From: Sporobacter sp963675425 | GTDB taxonomy: Bacteria; Bacillota; Clostridia; Oscillospirales; Oscillospiraceae | Assembly: GCA_963675425.1 (NCBI GenBank) | Contig: OY776214.1 | Span: 4,340,001 to 4,404,000 of the forward strand | Direction of reading: 5' to 3' | Length of the DNA stretch: 64,000 nucleotides | Shown here: positions 15,649 through 23,791 of the stretch, one piece after another | Layout: the number at the start of each line of letters is the position of its first letter | Numbering within the stretch: the stretch's first letter is position 1 | The notes under the pieces: model-generated | What the model saw: the letters and a program-made list of their open reading frames with translations, nothing else | Told to the model about the DNA's origin: nothing | Database searches by the model: none | Program-made: the position numbers and the translations under genes

Positions 15649-17937
15649 ATGGGAATCAGCGAAAACGCGCGGGTGATACTGGAAAAGCGCTATCTGGGAA
15701 AAGATGAGAAGGGCCGCCCTGTTGAAACGGTGGAAGGCATGTTTACACGCGTTTCAGGGGCGATTGCCGCGGCGGACCGGCTGTACGATGCGCACGCCGA
15801 TATTGATACCGTACAAAAAAACTTTTATGCGCTCATGACGAGCCTTGATTTTTTACCGAATTCACCGACACTGATGAACGCCGGCCGGCCGCTCGGGCAG
15901 CTGTCCGCGTGCTTTGTTTTGCCGGTGGAGGACTCAATGGAAGCCATTTTTGAAGCGATTAAGCAGGCCGCTCTCATCCATAAAAGCGGCGGTGGAACAG
16001 GTTTTTCATTTTCGCGCCTGCGCCCGAAGGGCAGCACCGTGTGTTCCACCGGCGGCGTGGCCTCCGGTCCTATCAGCTTTATGAAGGTCTTTAACGTCGC
16101 CACGGAATCGGTCAAGCAGGGCGGGACGCGGCGCGGCGCCAATATGGGCATCCTGCGCATCGACCATCCCGACATCCTGGAGTTTATCGACTGCAAGACC
16201 GATGGAAAAGAAATTACAAATTTTAATTTATCTGTGGCTATAACCGAAGACTTTATGGCAGCCGTTGAGAAAAATGAGGATTACGAGCTCATCAACCCGC
16301 AGACGGGCGCCTGTGTGTCAACTTTGCCGGCCCGCGACGTATTTGAAAAAATCGTCCTGTCCGCCTGGCGCAACGGCGAGCCCGGCATCGTCTTTATTGA
16401 CCGGCTCAACCGCGACAATGTCGTACCAACAAAGGGACAGATTGAGTCCACCAACCCCTGCGGCGAGCAGCCGCTTCTGCCACACGAATCGTGCAATCTC
16501 GGCTCCGTCAATCTCGTCAATATGCTCAAGAAAACAGGCGATACAACGGACATCGATTACGACAAGCTCCGGGAAACGGTACGCGAAGCGGTGCATTTCC
16601 TGGACAATGTCATTGATGTCAACAAATATCCGCTCGAGGTCATTGGGAAAACAACGAAGGAAACACGCAAGATCGGTCTGGGCGTCATGGGTTGGGCGGA
16701 TTTGCTTCTGCATTTGAAAATTCCCTATAACTCCGACGAAGCCGTCGCGCTGGCCGACAAGGTCATGGGTTTTATATCCGAGTGCGCGCGTGAAAAAAGC
16801 GCGGAGCTGGCCGAAGTACGCGGTACTTTCCCGCTGTTTGAGGAAAGTACGCTGAAGGACGGCAAGCCCCAGCGAAACGCGACTGTCACCACCATCGCGC
16901 CGACGGGTACCCTGTCCATCATCGCCGGCGTCTCCAGCGGCGTCGAGCCGATCTTTGCCTACGCGTTTATCCGCAATGTTATGGACAATACCGAGCTTAT
17001 TGAGGTCAATCCGATTTTAAAGGAAGAGCTTGTTTCACGCGGCCTGTATACTGATGAGCTGATGCGCCGTATATCACAGGAGGGGACGCTCGCCCATATC
17101 GACGAGCTGCCGGCGGACATCCGGCGCGTATACCTGTCCGCGCACGACATCTCGCCCGAATGGCATATCAAGATGCAGGCCGCCTTCCAGCACCACGTCG
17201 ACAACGCCGTATCCAAAACCGTCAACTTCCCAAGGGACGCCACGCCCGACGACGTTAAGGAGGTCTACTGGCTGGCCTATCGTCTCGGCTGCAAGGGCGT
17301 CACGATCTACCGGGACGGGAGCCGCGAGAGCCAGGTACTCAACATCGGCAAGGTCAACGCGCCGCAGGCCGATGCGCCGCAGGAAAAAAAGGTACGCGAG
17401 GTGGCCAAAAAATGCGCGCCGGAGGGAGAGCCGCCACGGATCGTTCCCCGCCCGCGCCCCGAAATCACCAACGGCCTGACCGAGCGGGTTAAAATTGGCT
17501 GCGGCAACCTGTATATCACGGTTAATTACGACGAGCACGGCATCTGCGAGGTCTTTACAAACACGGGCCGTCACGGCGGCTGCCCGTCCCAGTCGGAGGC
17601 CACAAGCCGGCTGGTATCGGTGGCGCTGCGCTCCGGCCTCGACGTTGACACGATTATTAAACAGCTGCGCGGTATCCGCTGCCCCTCAACCATCCGCCAG
17701 CCGGGCATGAAGGTGACCTCCTGCCCGGACGCCATCGCGCGAATGATCCAAAAGGTCGTGCACTATCAAAACGGCAATGGCGTCAGCAGCACGGTCTCGT
17801 TCCCGGTTCCAGAGAACGGCGATATCTCAGCAGTGTCCGAGGCCGGCGGTCAGCTTTGCCCGGAGTGCGGCGGCTTGATTGAGCACGAGGGCGGCTGCGT
17901 TATCTGCCATAACTGCGGCTATTCCAAATGCGGTTAA
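15649..17937 (+). CDS. nrdJ: Adenosylcobalamin-dependent (class II) ribonucleotide reductase
   Basis: Converts ribonucleotides to deoxyribonucleotides using a B12-generated thiyl radical, so it works with or without oxygen. The chain (762 residues from this start) has the NrdJ core: LSACFVLPVEDS, the NPCGEQPLLPHESCNLGSVNL active-site loop, and the TIAPTGTLSIIAG segment. The C-terminal region has CPECGG...CVICHNCGYSKCG, a zinc or redox Cys cluster typical of clostridial NrdJ. The start at 15649 is chosen because GGAGG lies 8 nt before it; ATGs at 15613 and 15643 are poorly spaced. No second RNR subunit is nearby and none is needed. It is likely NrdR-regulated. It is a cobamide consumer, as is the methyltransferase operon. 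Confidence 0.95.
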   Translation: MGISENARVILEKRYLGKDEKGRPVETVEGMFTRVSGAIAAADRLYDAHADIDTVQKNFYALMTSLDFLPNSPTLMNAGRPLGQLSACFVLPVEDSMEAIFEAIKQAALIHKSGGGTGFSFSRLRPKGSTVCSTGGVASGPISFMKVFNVATESVKQGGTRRGANMGILRIDHPDILEFIDCKTDGKEITNFNLSVAITEDFMAAVEKNEDYELINPQTGACVSTLPARDVFEKIVLSAWRNGEPGIVFIDRLNRDNVVPTKGQIESTNPCGEQPLLPHESCNLGSVNLVNMLKKTGDTTDIDYDKLRETVREAVHFLDNVIDVNKYPLEVIGKTTKETRKIGLGVMGWADLLLHLKIPYNSDEAVALADKVMGFISECAREKSAELAEVRGTFPLFEESTLKDGKPQRNATVTTIAPTGTLSIIAGVSSGVEPIFAYAFIRNVMDNTELIEVNPILKEELVSRGLYTDELMRRISQEGTLAHIDELPADIRRVYLSAHDISPEWHIKMQAAFQHHVDNAVSKTVNFPRDATPDDVKEVYWLAYRLGCKGVTIYRDGSRESQVLNIGKVNAPQADAPQEKKVREVAKKCAPEGEPPRIVPRPRPEITNGLTERVKIGCGNLYITVNYDEHGICEVFTNTGRHGGCPSQSEATSRLVSVALRSGLDVDTIIKQLRGIRCPSTIRQPGMKVTSCPDAIARMIQKVVHYQNGNGVSSTVSFPVPENGDISAVSEAGGQLCPECGGLIEHEGGCVICHNCGYSKCG

Positions 17938-17985
17938 GCTAGCCGTTTAACCTCCGGTCGGATTACCGGCTATCTCCAGCAGGTA

Positions 17986-18014
17986 CAAGGCGTCGCCGTC
18001 CCGGCGGCGCTTTG
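17986..18014 (+). terminator. Terminator after nrdJ
   Basis: CAAGGCGTCGCCG/CGGCGGCGCTTTG forms a GC-rich stem of about 12 pairs with a 3-nt loop and a short T-run. It lies about 50 bp after the stop. Confidence 0.55.
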
Positions 18015-18129
18015 TGTATGCATAAATCTCAGCTGTACACATGCTGAACGTTCATGTCCTGTTACGTCAAAGGCGATAGACTTTCCGGCGCAAATCGGGT
18101 AAAATTAATACATTTACGGAGGATCGGTC

Positions 18130-18306
18130 ATGTGGGAATATAAAACAGAGACATTTAAATCAACGTGGGACACAAAAAAGTCCATTAAATGTAAGAGCGA
18201 CGAAATTTTAAATAAATACGGCCGGGACGGCTGGGAGCTTGTGAATTTCCAGTGCATAGGCGCGTACGGCTCTATGATGATCTTCGTTTTCAAGCGCACT
18301 GTTTAA
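18130..18306 (+). CDS. DUF4177-like small protein
   Basis: A 58-residue protein of unknown function, easily missed because of its size. ATG at 18130 follows GGAGG with 7-nt spacing. The sequence MWEYKTETFK, then ILNKYGRDGWELVNF, and a C-terminal MIFVFKR strand match the small DUF4177 fold (a beta sheet with GWELV at its core). There is no signal peptide or membrane segment. It is followed 57 bp later by another small gene of unknown role, perhaps co-transcribed. Confidence 0.8.
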   Translation: MWEYKTETFKSTWDTKKSIKCKSDEILNKYGRDGWELVNFQCIGAYGSMMIFVFKRTV

Positions 18307-18363
18307 TTCGCGGCGCTTTCCGGTTGTTTCGGGTCTGCAATGCGATAACGAAAGGACGGCATT

Positions 18364-18816
18364 ATGGTACATTTGGTCTACTGCGACGACAAGGAAAAAG
18401 AGCTGGATAAAATACTCGGCGGGCAAAAGATGATGGTCGTTCGCGGCGCGGCCGGCCGTAAGATCCCACACAGCCGCGTCTTTGAGGGTGAGACGCTGTA
18501 CTTTATAAAAAAAGGCAGCAAACAGATTACGGCCTCGGCTACTGTGACGCAGGTCGACAATTTCACGAAGCTTACCGACGCAGAGATCGATGAGGCGCTG
18601 GAAGCCCGACAGGAAAAGCTCGCGCTGTCTGATAAGCAAAAGCAGCGCTGGCACAAAAAATGCCTGTGCCTGGTTGAATTCAGTGACATACATCCCATCG
18701 AGCCTCTGATGTTTGATCACCAGGGCAATATGGACGACTGGCTGATCCTCGAAAAAATCGAGGACGTCGTTGTTGGGACCAGTATCCCTTTTAATTATGA
18801 AAAATCCCGGTTTTAG
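18364..18816 (+). CDS. Hypothetical protein, possibly ASCH/PUA-like
   Basis: A 150-residue cytosolic protein. ATG at 18364 has AAAGGA upstream. The pattern ILGGQKMMVVRGAAGRKIPHSRVFEGETLYFIKKG, then SATVTQV, resembles the beta-barrel start of ASCH/PUA-like domains, which bind RNA or modified nucleotides. A Lys/Gln-rich helix follows, and then a C-terminal strand with NMDDWLILEKIEDV. Functional assignment is not safe. It sits between a DUF4177 gene and a clear terminator. Confidence 0.55.
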   Translation: MVHLVYCDDKEKELDKILGGQKMMVVRGAAGRKIPHSRVFEGETLYFIKKGSKQITASATVTQVDNFTKLTDAEIDEALEARQEKLALSDKQKQRWHKKCLCLVEFSDIHPIEPLMFDHQGNMDDWLILEKIEDVVVGTSIPFNYEKSRF

Positions 18817-18852
18817 TAGACTGGATGAAAAACGGCTTTTTACATAAAAAAG

Positions 18853-18877
18853 CGGCGCTGAGCAGCGCCGTCTTTTT
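18853..18877 (+). terminator. Terminator
   Basis: CGGCGCT/AGCGCCG hairpin with a 4-nt loop, followed by TCTTTTT, about 35 bp after the hypothetical gene. Confidence 0.8.
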
Positions 18878-19038
18878 ATGCAGTTTTCCCGGGCAAATTA
18901 TGGACATTGACCAAGTTTGATGATATGTTTTATTGGTGTAAATATAACCAGAATGGGTCAGTTTCTATAGGCTTCGCCATTTGTATCCGCAAAGCTCAAA
19001 CACGTTAAGTCACTCAAAAAAGTGAAAAGGCGGAAATC

Positions 19039-19737
19039 ATGAACAAGGTCATTCAGCTTTTGAAAACAGACCCCTCCTTCAAGGAAGAGGTTGCACGCTA
19101 CAAGCCGACCGACGGCATCCTGGCCCTTGCGCTCTTCGTCGTATTAATGGTCCTGTATTATCTGATGGGCGTGCTGGACAGCACGCGCGGCATCTATCTG
19201 GGCACGCCGTTAAACCTCTTCCTGATCGTTTTGTGCGTGGCGTTGGTCCTGCTCCGGAAAGATAGCATCATCAGCCTTGGTTTCAAGCGACGTAACGCGG
19301 GCAAGGCGGTTTTGACAGGGCTCATTATAGGCATTGTCGCCATCGCGGTTAATACGGCCGTCAGCCTATCCGGCGGCGGAACGCTTAGGCCGCTCACCGT
19401 GCTCATACCCAAGTTCTTTTTCTATATGATTGTCATTGCGTTATCCGAAGAGGTGGTCTTCCGGGGGTATATCCAGACAAGACTTTTCGGCCTCATCCGA
19501 AGCAACGTGGGCGCGACCATCGTGGCAGGCCTCCTGTTTACGCTGATGCATATCCCGTATCAAATGGGGGCGGCCGGCTTAGATCTTGTCACCTTCTGCC
19601 AGGAGAACTGGTGGTGGTTCATTTTATTGTTCGGCTGGCATCTCGTTTTTACATATCTGTACAGGCGATTTAATTCTCTTCTGGCCCCGACCATTTTCCA
19701 CGGGCTGATGGATTGGAGCAACATCCTGTTTAGCTGA
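19039..19737 (+). CDS. CPBP (CAAX/Abi) family intramembrane metalloprotease
   Basis: Membrane protease-like protein with six to seven hydrophobic segments. The conserved motifs are complete: EEVVFRGYI (E137, E138, R142), an HxxY-type His at 171 (LMHIPYQ), and the last motif HGLMD (H221, D225). Bacterial members process prenylated peptides or act in bacteriocin immunity and other membrane tasks, but no peptide gene is adjacent. Its 3' end overlaps the convergent DUF1847 gene by 8 bp. Confidence 0.88.
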   Translation: MNKVIQLLKTDPSFKEEVARYKPTDGILALALFVVLMVLYYLMGVLDSTRGIYLGTPLNLFLIVLCVALVLLRKDSIISLGFKRRNAGKAVLTGLIIGIVAIAVNTAVSLSGGGTLRPLTVLIPKFFFYMIVIALSEEVVFRGYIQTRLFGLIRSNVGATIVAGLLFTLMHIPYQMGAAGLDLVTFCQENWWWFILLFGWHLVFTYLYRRFNSLLAPTIFHGLMDWSNILFS

Positions 19738-20395
19738 CGCCCTCCCCCGGCGCATCAACGCGCGGGAGTTTCTGCCGGTTAAACAGTTTGTCCTTATAAT
19801 AGCTGTCCGCTAAATAGAGCGCACCGAGCGGGTTGTGCGCAAGCACCCGGTCCTTCACGGCCATAACCGTGACGGGCGCGTCGGAATACTTGATAAACAA
19901 AGAGTCGTGACCGACACATAATCCGAGTATCAGATTCAGCTCGGTGCCCGCTTTGTTCAGGAACTTTGCCTGGCCGATGGGATTGCACATCGGCTCGTAA
20001 GACCCGGGATGGACCTTCTGTTCGTCATGGATCTGAAGCGTTTCCTTAGGGATACTGCCGTTTTTACACACGACCGAATTGACCTCAAAGCCGTTATGCG
20101 TCAGGACTCGGCACAAAATCGCCGCTTCCTTTTTAAAACCGGCGCAAAACGCGACACCCAGCTTTTTGAAACCGCACCGCTCTGCAAAGCCCATGATCTC
20201 CTCAACGCGCGTGTTCTGGCAGTACCCTTCAGCTTCCGTCAGCGCGGAGCAATAAGCCAGCTTGCTATTCTCATCATTCTCGTAAAGCTTTTTAATGTCC
20301 TCCAGCTCGTCATCGATGCTGGGGCAGTTTTTAGGCGCTTCGTCAAGCGTTCCGAATTCGCAGCTGTGCTTGCCGCAGGATGCGCATGTATACAT
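19730..20395 (-). CDS. DUF1847 metal-binding-type protein
   Basis: Conserved 221-residue protein of anaerobes, biochemical role unknown. The N-terminus has CASCGKHSC (a CxxC...C cluster) and CPS nearby. More Cys occur in YCSALTEAEGYC, VAFCAGF, CRVL, VVCKNG, MCNPIGQA and LGLCVGHDSLF, consistent with binding a metal or an Fe-S cluster. The GFKKEAAIL and GHDSLFIK segments are typical of the family. No signal peptide. It is convergent and overlapping with the CPBP gene and is probably transcribed alone. Confidence 0.8.
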   Translation of the reverse strand: MYTCASCGKHSCEFGTLDEAPKNCPSIDDELEDIKKLYENDENSKLAYCSALTEAEGYCQNTRVEEIMGFAERCGFKKLGVAFCAGFKKEAAILCRVLTHNGFEVNSVVCKNGSIPKETLQIHDEQKVHPGSYEPMCNPIGQAKFLNKAGTELNLILGLCVGHDSLFIKYSDAPVTVMAVKDRVLAHNPLGALYLADSYYKDKLFNRQKLPRVDAPGEGVS

Positions 20396-20493
20396 TGTCC
20401 GACACCATCCTTATATATTATGATACCATCATGTTAGTCTGATTGGGCTCGTCTGTCAATGCTGCGATATTTTAAATGCGCATAGGAAAAACC

Positions 20494-20601
20494 ATGAAGA
20501 TCACCGTTATCAACAGGCAAAATCACAAAGGCTCCAACTACCGCGCCGGACGGACGCTGGGGACTCATGCGCTTACAGGAAAACACGCCGCAAACCTATA
20601 G
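20494..20601 (+). pseudogene. Remnant of an NADPH-dependent FMN reductase/flavodoxin-like gene
   Basis: A 35-codon open stretch MKITVINRQNHKGSNYRAGRTL resembles the N-terminus of flavodoxin-fold reductases (MKITVINGSPxKGSTxxxxxxL) but has lost the GSP phosphate loop. It stops at 20601 with no continuation in any frame. Only the beginning of such a gene seems to survive. The rest of 20396-20783 shows no gene. Confidence 0.45.
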
Positions 20602-20783
20602 CTGATGGGTTTCCAAAGATAAAAAAGCTAGGACGTCGCGCTGTGCTGCCGACGGCTTCATCTAGTGATTGTAAAACCAGAAAGTGTCATCCGGGCAGTG
20701 ACGCTTTTATCTATTCGGCTGCCAATATGGATTTATTTGCAAATCGGTGTTATGATTGAGACAAAAACTTGTACGAGGTTTGT

Positions 20784-21269
20784 ATGGACATTTTAATGCG
20801 AGAATACTGCGATAAAGACCTTTTGGAAATGACAGAAATCTGGAATGAGGTCGTCGAGGAAGGTGTCGCATTCCCCCAAACGGAGAAACTGAACGAGGAG
20901 ACTGCGAAACCGTTCTTTCAAAATCAAAGCTTCTGCGGCGTGGCGGAAGCGGACGGTCGGCTTTTCGGCCTTTATATTCTGCATCCAAACAATGTTGGCC
21001 GGTGTGCGCATATTGCCAACGCCAGCTATGCCGTACGCTCATCGGCGCGGGGGATGAAAATCGGCGAGAAGATCGTTCGGCATTCCCTGCATCAGGCCGG
21101 GACGCTCGGTTTTGGCATTCTGCAGTTTAACGCCGTTGTCAAATCCAATACGAGGGCGGCGCGGCTCTACGCGTCGCTGGGGTTCGTCCAGTTGGGAACG
21201 ATCCCAAAAGGCTTTCAGATGAAGGACGGCACCCTTGAGGACATTCTTATCTTTTACTATGCACTGTGA
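20784..21269 (+). CDS. GNAT-family N-acetyltransferase
   Basis: Acyl-CoA-dependent acetyltransferase, substrate unknown. The GNAT fold is seen from a beta strand with YAVRSSARGMKIGEKIVRHSL (acetyl-CoA-binding R/QxxGxG/A-like loop near residue 90) to the typical C-terminal SNTRAARLYASLGFVQLG. The start at 20784 (MDILMREYC) is chosen because GAGG lies 6 nt upstream; a TTG at 20769 has no ribosome site. It is 42 bp upstream of an alpha/beta hydrolase, followed by a thioesterase and a phosphatase, so the four may form one transcription unit. Confidence 0.88.
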   Translation: MDILMREYCDKDLLEMTEIWNEVVEEGVAFPQTEKLNEETAKPFFQNQSFCGVAEADGRLFGLYILHPNNVGRCAHIANASYAVRSSARGMKIGEKIVRHSLHQAGTLGFGILQFNAVVKSNTRAARLYASLGFVQLGTIPKGFQMKDGTLEDILIFYYAL

Positions 21270-21311
21270 ACGCCTAAGGGCCACCGCAGACCGCACAAGG
21301 AGCTTTAATGT

Positions 21312-22061
21312 ATGGGATTTCCTGAAATGACGGACGGCGCCCCCATTGGCGACGCTGTCGTTATGTTTATTCATGGCATATTGGGAAGCCCCTCACAGTT
21401 CAACGATCTTGTTGACGGGCTCGGCGGCCGGTACGCTGTTGACAATCTGCCGCTGCCGGGCCACGGCGGCACCATCAGAGACTTCGCCGCCTCCAGCCTT
21501 CGCGACTGGAAAGACGATGTGCGAGCCCGCATACGCCGGCTTGAAGCGTCATATCGCAGCATCATACTCGTCGGCCACTCAATGGGCTGCCTGCTGGCCA
21601 TCAGCGCGGCGCTGGAACGCCCGGAAAAGATCCGGGGGCTGCTGCTGTTATCCCCGCCGCTTGTCATCCGCGTCCGCTCGCTGAGTGTTGTGCGGACCAT
21701 GACACGGGCGCTTAGCCGGGACAAAGGCGGAATCTCCGATGATTCGAATCCTAAAAAACGTCGTCTTAATCTGCTGGCCTGCGCGCGGGCCCTTCCGCGC
21801 TTTCTGGAGCTGTTTGCCGAAAGCCGGAAAACGCGGATGCTCGTCAGAAGACTGACGTTGCCTGTCACAGCCGTACACGCCGACCGCGACGAGGCCGTCA
21901 GCGTCCAATCCCTGCGCTGGTTTGAGGGACTGGAAAACATGCGGCTGATGACAGCAAAGGATTCTGATCATTTTCACTATTCGGATGAAGCGAAAAACAG
22001 CCTGACTGACGAGCTGTGCCGCCTGGCGGAGCAACCGGCTGACGAAATCGTCCGCTCCTGA
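21312..22061 (+). CDS. Alpha/beta-hydrolase (lysophospholipase/esterase-like)
   Basis: Serine hydrolase of about 249 residues. MFIHGILGSPSQF supplies the oxyanion HG loop. The nucleophile elbow is VGHSMGCLL, the acid is probably in HADRDEAV, and the catalytic His in SDHFHYSDEAK. It resembles carboxylesterase Est30 and monoglyceride lipase-type enzymes. AAGGAG lies 9 nt before the ATG. The substrate cannot be read from sequence. Confidence 0.87.
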   Translation: MGFPEMTDGAPIGDAVVMFIHGILGSPSQFNDLVDGLGGRYAVDNLPLPGHGGTIRDFAASSLRDWKDDVRARIRRLEASYRSIILVGHSMGCLLAISAALERPEKIRGLLLLSPPLVIRVRSLSVVRTMTRALSRDKGGISDDSNPKKRRLNLLACARALPRFLELFAESRKTRMLVRRLTLPVTAVHADRDEAVSVQSLRWFEGLENMRLMTAKDSDHFHYSDEAKNSLTDELCRLAEQPADEIVRS

Positions 22062-22134
22062 AGGACATCACTGCTGGCAAACGCCCGGCAATCGAGATAA
22101 AATATATGGATATACAGAAAGGCCCGTGCCCCAT

Positions 22135-22674
22135 ATGATAAAGAAAATAATCCGGAAGCAAAACAATTCAACACGCTGCTTTATCTGCGGCCTTCAAAAT
22201 GACAAGGGACTGCGCGCAGAATTTTACGAGCTGGAGGACGGCGCTCTCGCGGCGACGGCCACGGCTCACGCTCTGCATCAAAGCTACCCCGGCCGGGTAC
22301 ACGGTGGTGTTACAACGGCGCTCCTTGACGAGACCATCGGCCGGGCCATCAACATACTGGAGCCGGACGCCTGGGGTGTGACGGTTGAAATCTCAACGCG
22401 GTATAAAAAGCCCGTTCCGTACGATGTGCCGCTGCTCGTCATCGGGCGCATCACTGAAAATAGCCGGCGGCTTTTTTCCGGTGAGGGCCGGCTCATCCTG
22501 CCCGATGGCAGCACCGCCGCGACGGCCAGCGCAAAATATCTCAAGATGAAGCTGGACGCCATCTCCGAATTTGACGGCGAGGTGGACATCTGGGCCCCCT
22601 ATTTGAGGCCGGACGATCCAACTGAGCTGGACGTGCCCGACGAGCCATTATCCCAACCACAGCCCAGGAGGTAA
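22135..22674 (+). CDS. Hotdog-fold thioesterase (PaaI/4HBT type)
   Basis: Probable acyl-CoA thioesterase. The central hotdog helix region HQSYPGRVHGGVTTALLDETIGRA has the family HGG motif and the catalytic-type Asp/Glu. The N-terminus contains CFICGLQNDKGL, as in many clostridial PaaI-like proteins. The start is uncertain: ATG at 22135 gives the typical MIKKIIRKQNN start, while a GTG at 22126 is closer to the AAAGG sequence. It ends 2 bp before the HAD-phosphatase gene, so the two are co-translated. Confidence 0.87.
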   Translation: MIKKIIRKQNNSTRCFICGLQNDKGLRAEFYELEDGALAATATAHALHQSYPGRVHGGVTTALLDETIGRAINILEPDAWGVTVEISTRYKKPVPYDVPLLVIGRITENSRRLFSGEGRLILPDGSTAATASAKYLKMKLDAISEFDGEVDIWAPYLRPDDPTELDVPDEPLSQPQPRR

Positions 22675-22676
22675 GC

Positions 22677-23327
22677 ATGCGCTATCAAACTGTTTTATTC
22701 GATCTGGACGGCACCTTGACCGATCCCGGCATCGGCATCACGAACTCCGTCCAGTACGCGCTGGGCAAGTTCGGCATCAACGTCGGGGACCGAAGCGATC
22801 TATACTGCTTTATCGGCGGGCCGCTCAAGGAATCTTTCGAGCGTTTTTACGGCTTTTCCCCAGACGACGCAGAGAAAGCCGTCGCGTACTACCGCGAATA
22901 CTACGCCCCGAGCGGAATTTTTGAAAACAAGGTCTACGAGGGCACCGGAGAACTGCTCCAAACCCTCCGCGACGACGGGCGCACGCTCCTCGTGGCAACG
23001 CTCAAGCCGACGGTATTCGCCGTCAAAGTTCTTGAACACTTCGGCTTGAACACATATTTCGAGCTGGTCTCCGGCCCGGAGCTCGACGGTACGCGCGGGA
23101 CCAAACGCGCGGTTATCGAATATGCTCTGTCAAACTGCCCCGGGACCGACCGGGCGGCAGCCGTCATGGTGGGCGACCGCTCACACGATATGCTGGCGGC
23201 CGGCGAGGTCGGCATCGATTCCGTCGGTGTACTATACGGCTACGGCAGCCGGGACGAGCTGATTGGGGCCGGGGCCGGGCGCATCGCCGAGACAGTCGCG
23301 CAATTATCGGAAATTTTATCAGCCTGA
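22677..23327 (+). CDS. HAD-superfamily phosphatase (phosphoglycolate phosphatase-like)
   Basis: Hydrolyses a small phosphate ester. Motif I is FDLDGTLTD (Asp nucleophile near residue 9), motif II is in TLLVATLKP, motif III is the conserved Lys near TRGTKRAV, and motif IV is MVGDRSHDMLAA. A helical cap of the Gph/PgmB type lies between motifs I and II. It resembles Gph/YfdR-type enzymes that act on phosphoglycolate, beta-phosphoglucomutase substrates or 5'-nucleotides; which one is not clear. The ATG follows AGGAGG. Confidence 0.88.
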   Translation: MRYQTVLFDLDGTLTDPGIGITNSVQYALGKFGINVGDRSDLYCFIGGPLKESFERFYGFSPDDAEKAVAYYREYYAPSGIFENKVYEGTGELLQTLRDDGRTLLVATLKPTVFAVKVLEHFGLNTYFELVSGPELDGTRGTKRAVIEYALSNCPGTDRAAAVMVGDRSHDMLAAGEVGIDSVGVLYGYGSRDELIGAGAGRIAETVAQLSEILSA

Positions 23328-23353
23328 CGGATTAGCTTATCAGGAGGCTCGCC

Positions 23354-23504
23354 ATGAAACTAAAGCACCTGCCCGCAGACGACCTGAGCCAGGCGCAAAC
23401 GCTTTTTTGCCATCGGTATTTATGAAAAGCTGGGCTTTGTGCCAATGGACGGTAAGCAGCTAACCGACGGCATCCGATACACGCCGATGATCTTCACCAG
23501 CTGA
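23354..23504 (+). pseudogene. Frameshifted/deleted GNAT acetyltransferase remnant
   Basis: An ATG with AGGAGG starts a 23-codon fragment (MKLKHLPADDLSQAQTLF) that runs out at 23425. In another frame, 23409-23504 encodes AIGIYEKLGFVPMDGK and ends RYTPMIFTS-stop, the typical C-terminal end of a GNAT enzyme. The middle is missing. The two pieces may come from one gene by deletion and frameshift. Confidence 0.65.
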
Positions 23505-23633
23505 TAATGCGCTAAGACCCGTTTTCTGCATATTACATCCCAGGAACTTTATAGAACCTTAACGTGGTATTTACTCGGGGTTAGACAAAACACGTTAGCT
23601 TGCGGGCTAAACGACAGCTGAATAACTGTAAAC

Positions 23634-23679
23634 GATAGGCTTTTGGGACGATTTCCCAAAAGCCTATCATCATTTTTTA
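23634..23679 (+). terminator. Strong terminator upstream of phoA
   Basis: A perfect 15-bp stem GATAGGCTTTTGGGA/TCCCAAAAGCCTATC with a 5-nt loop, followed by TTTTTT at 23674. It ends the 20.8-23.5 kb unit. Confidence 0.85.
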
Positions 23680-23791
23680 ACGCGGATGTTTTTAAACAAG
23701 CTTTACTTGCGTTTGCTTATTTTTTTACGGGCTGTCTTTATACTGTTTTCGTGCATGCTATACCTACCAGACTATGAATAGGAGATTTGAA

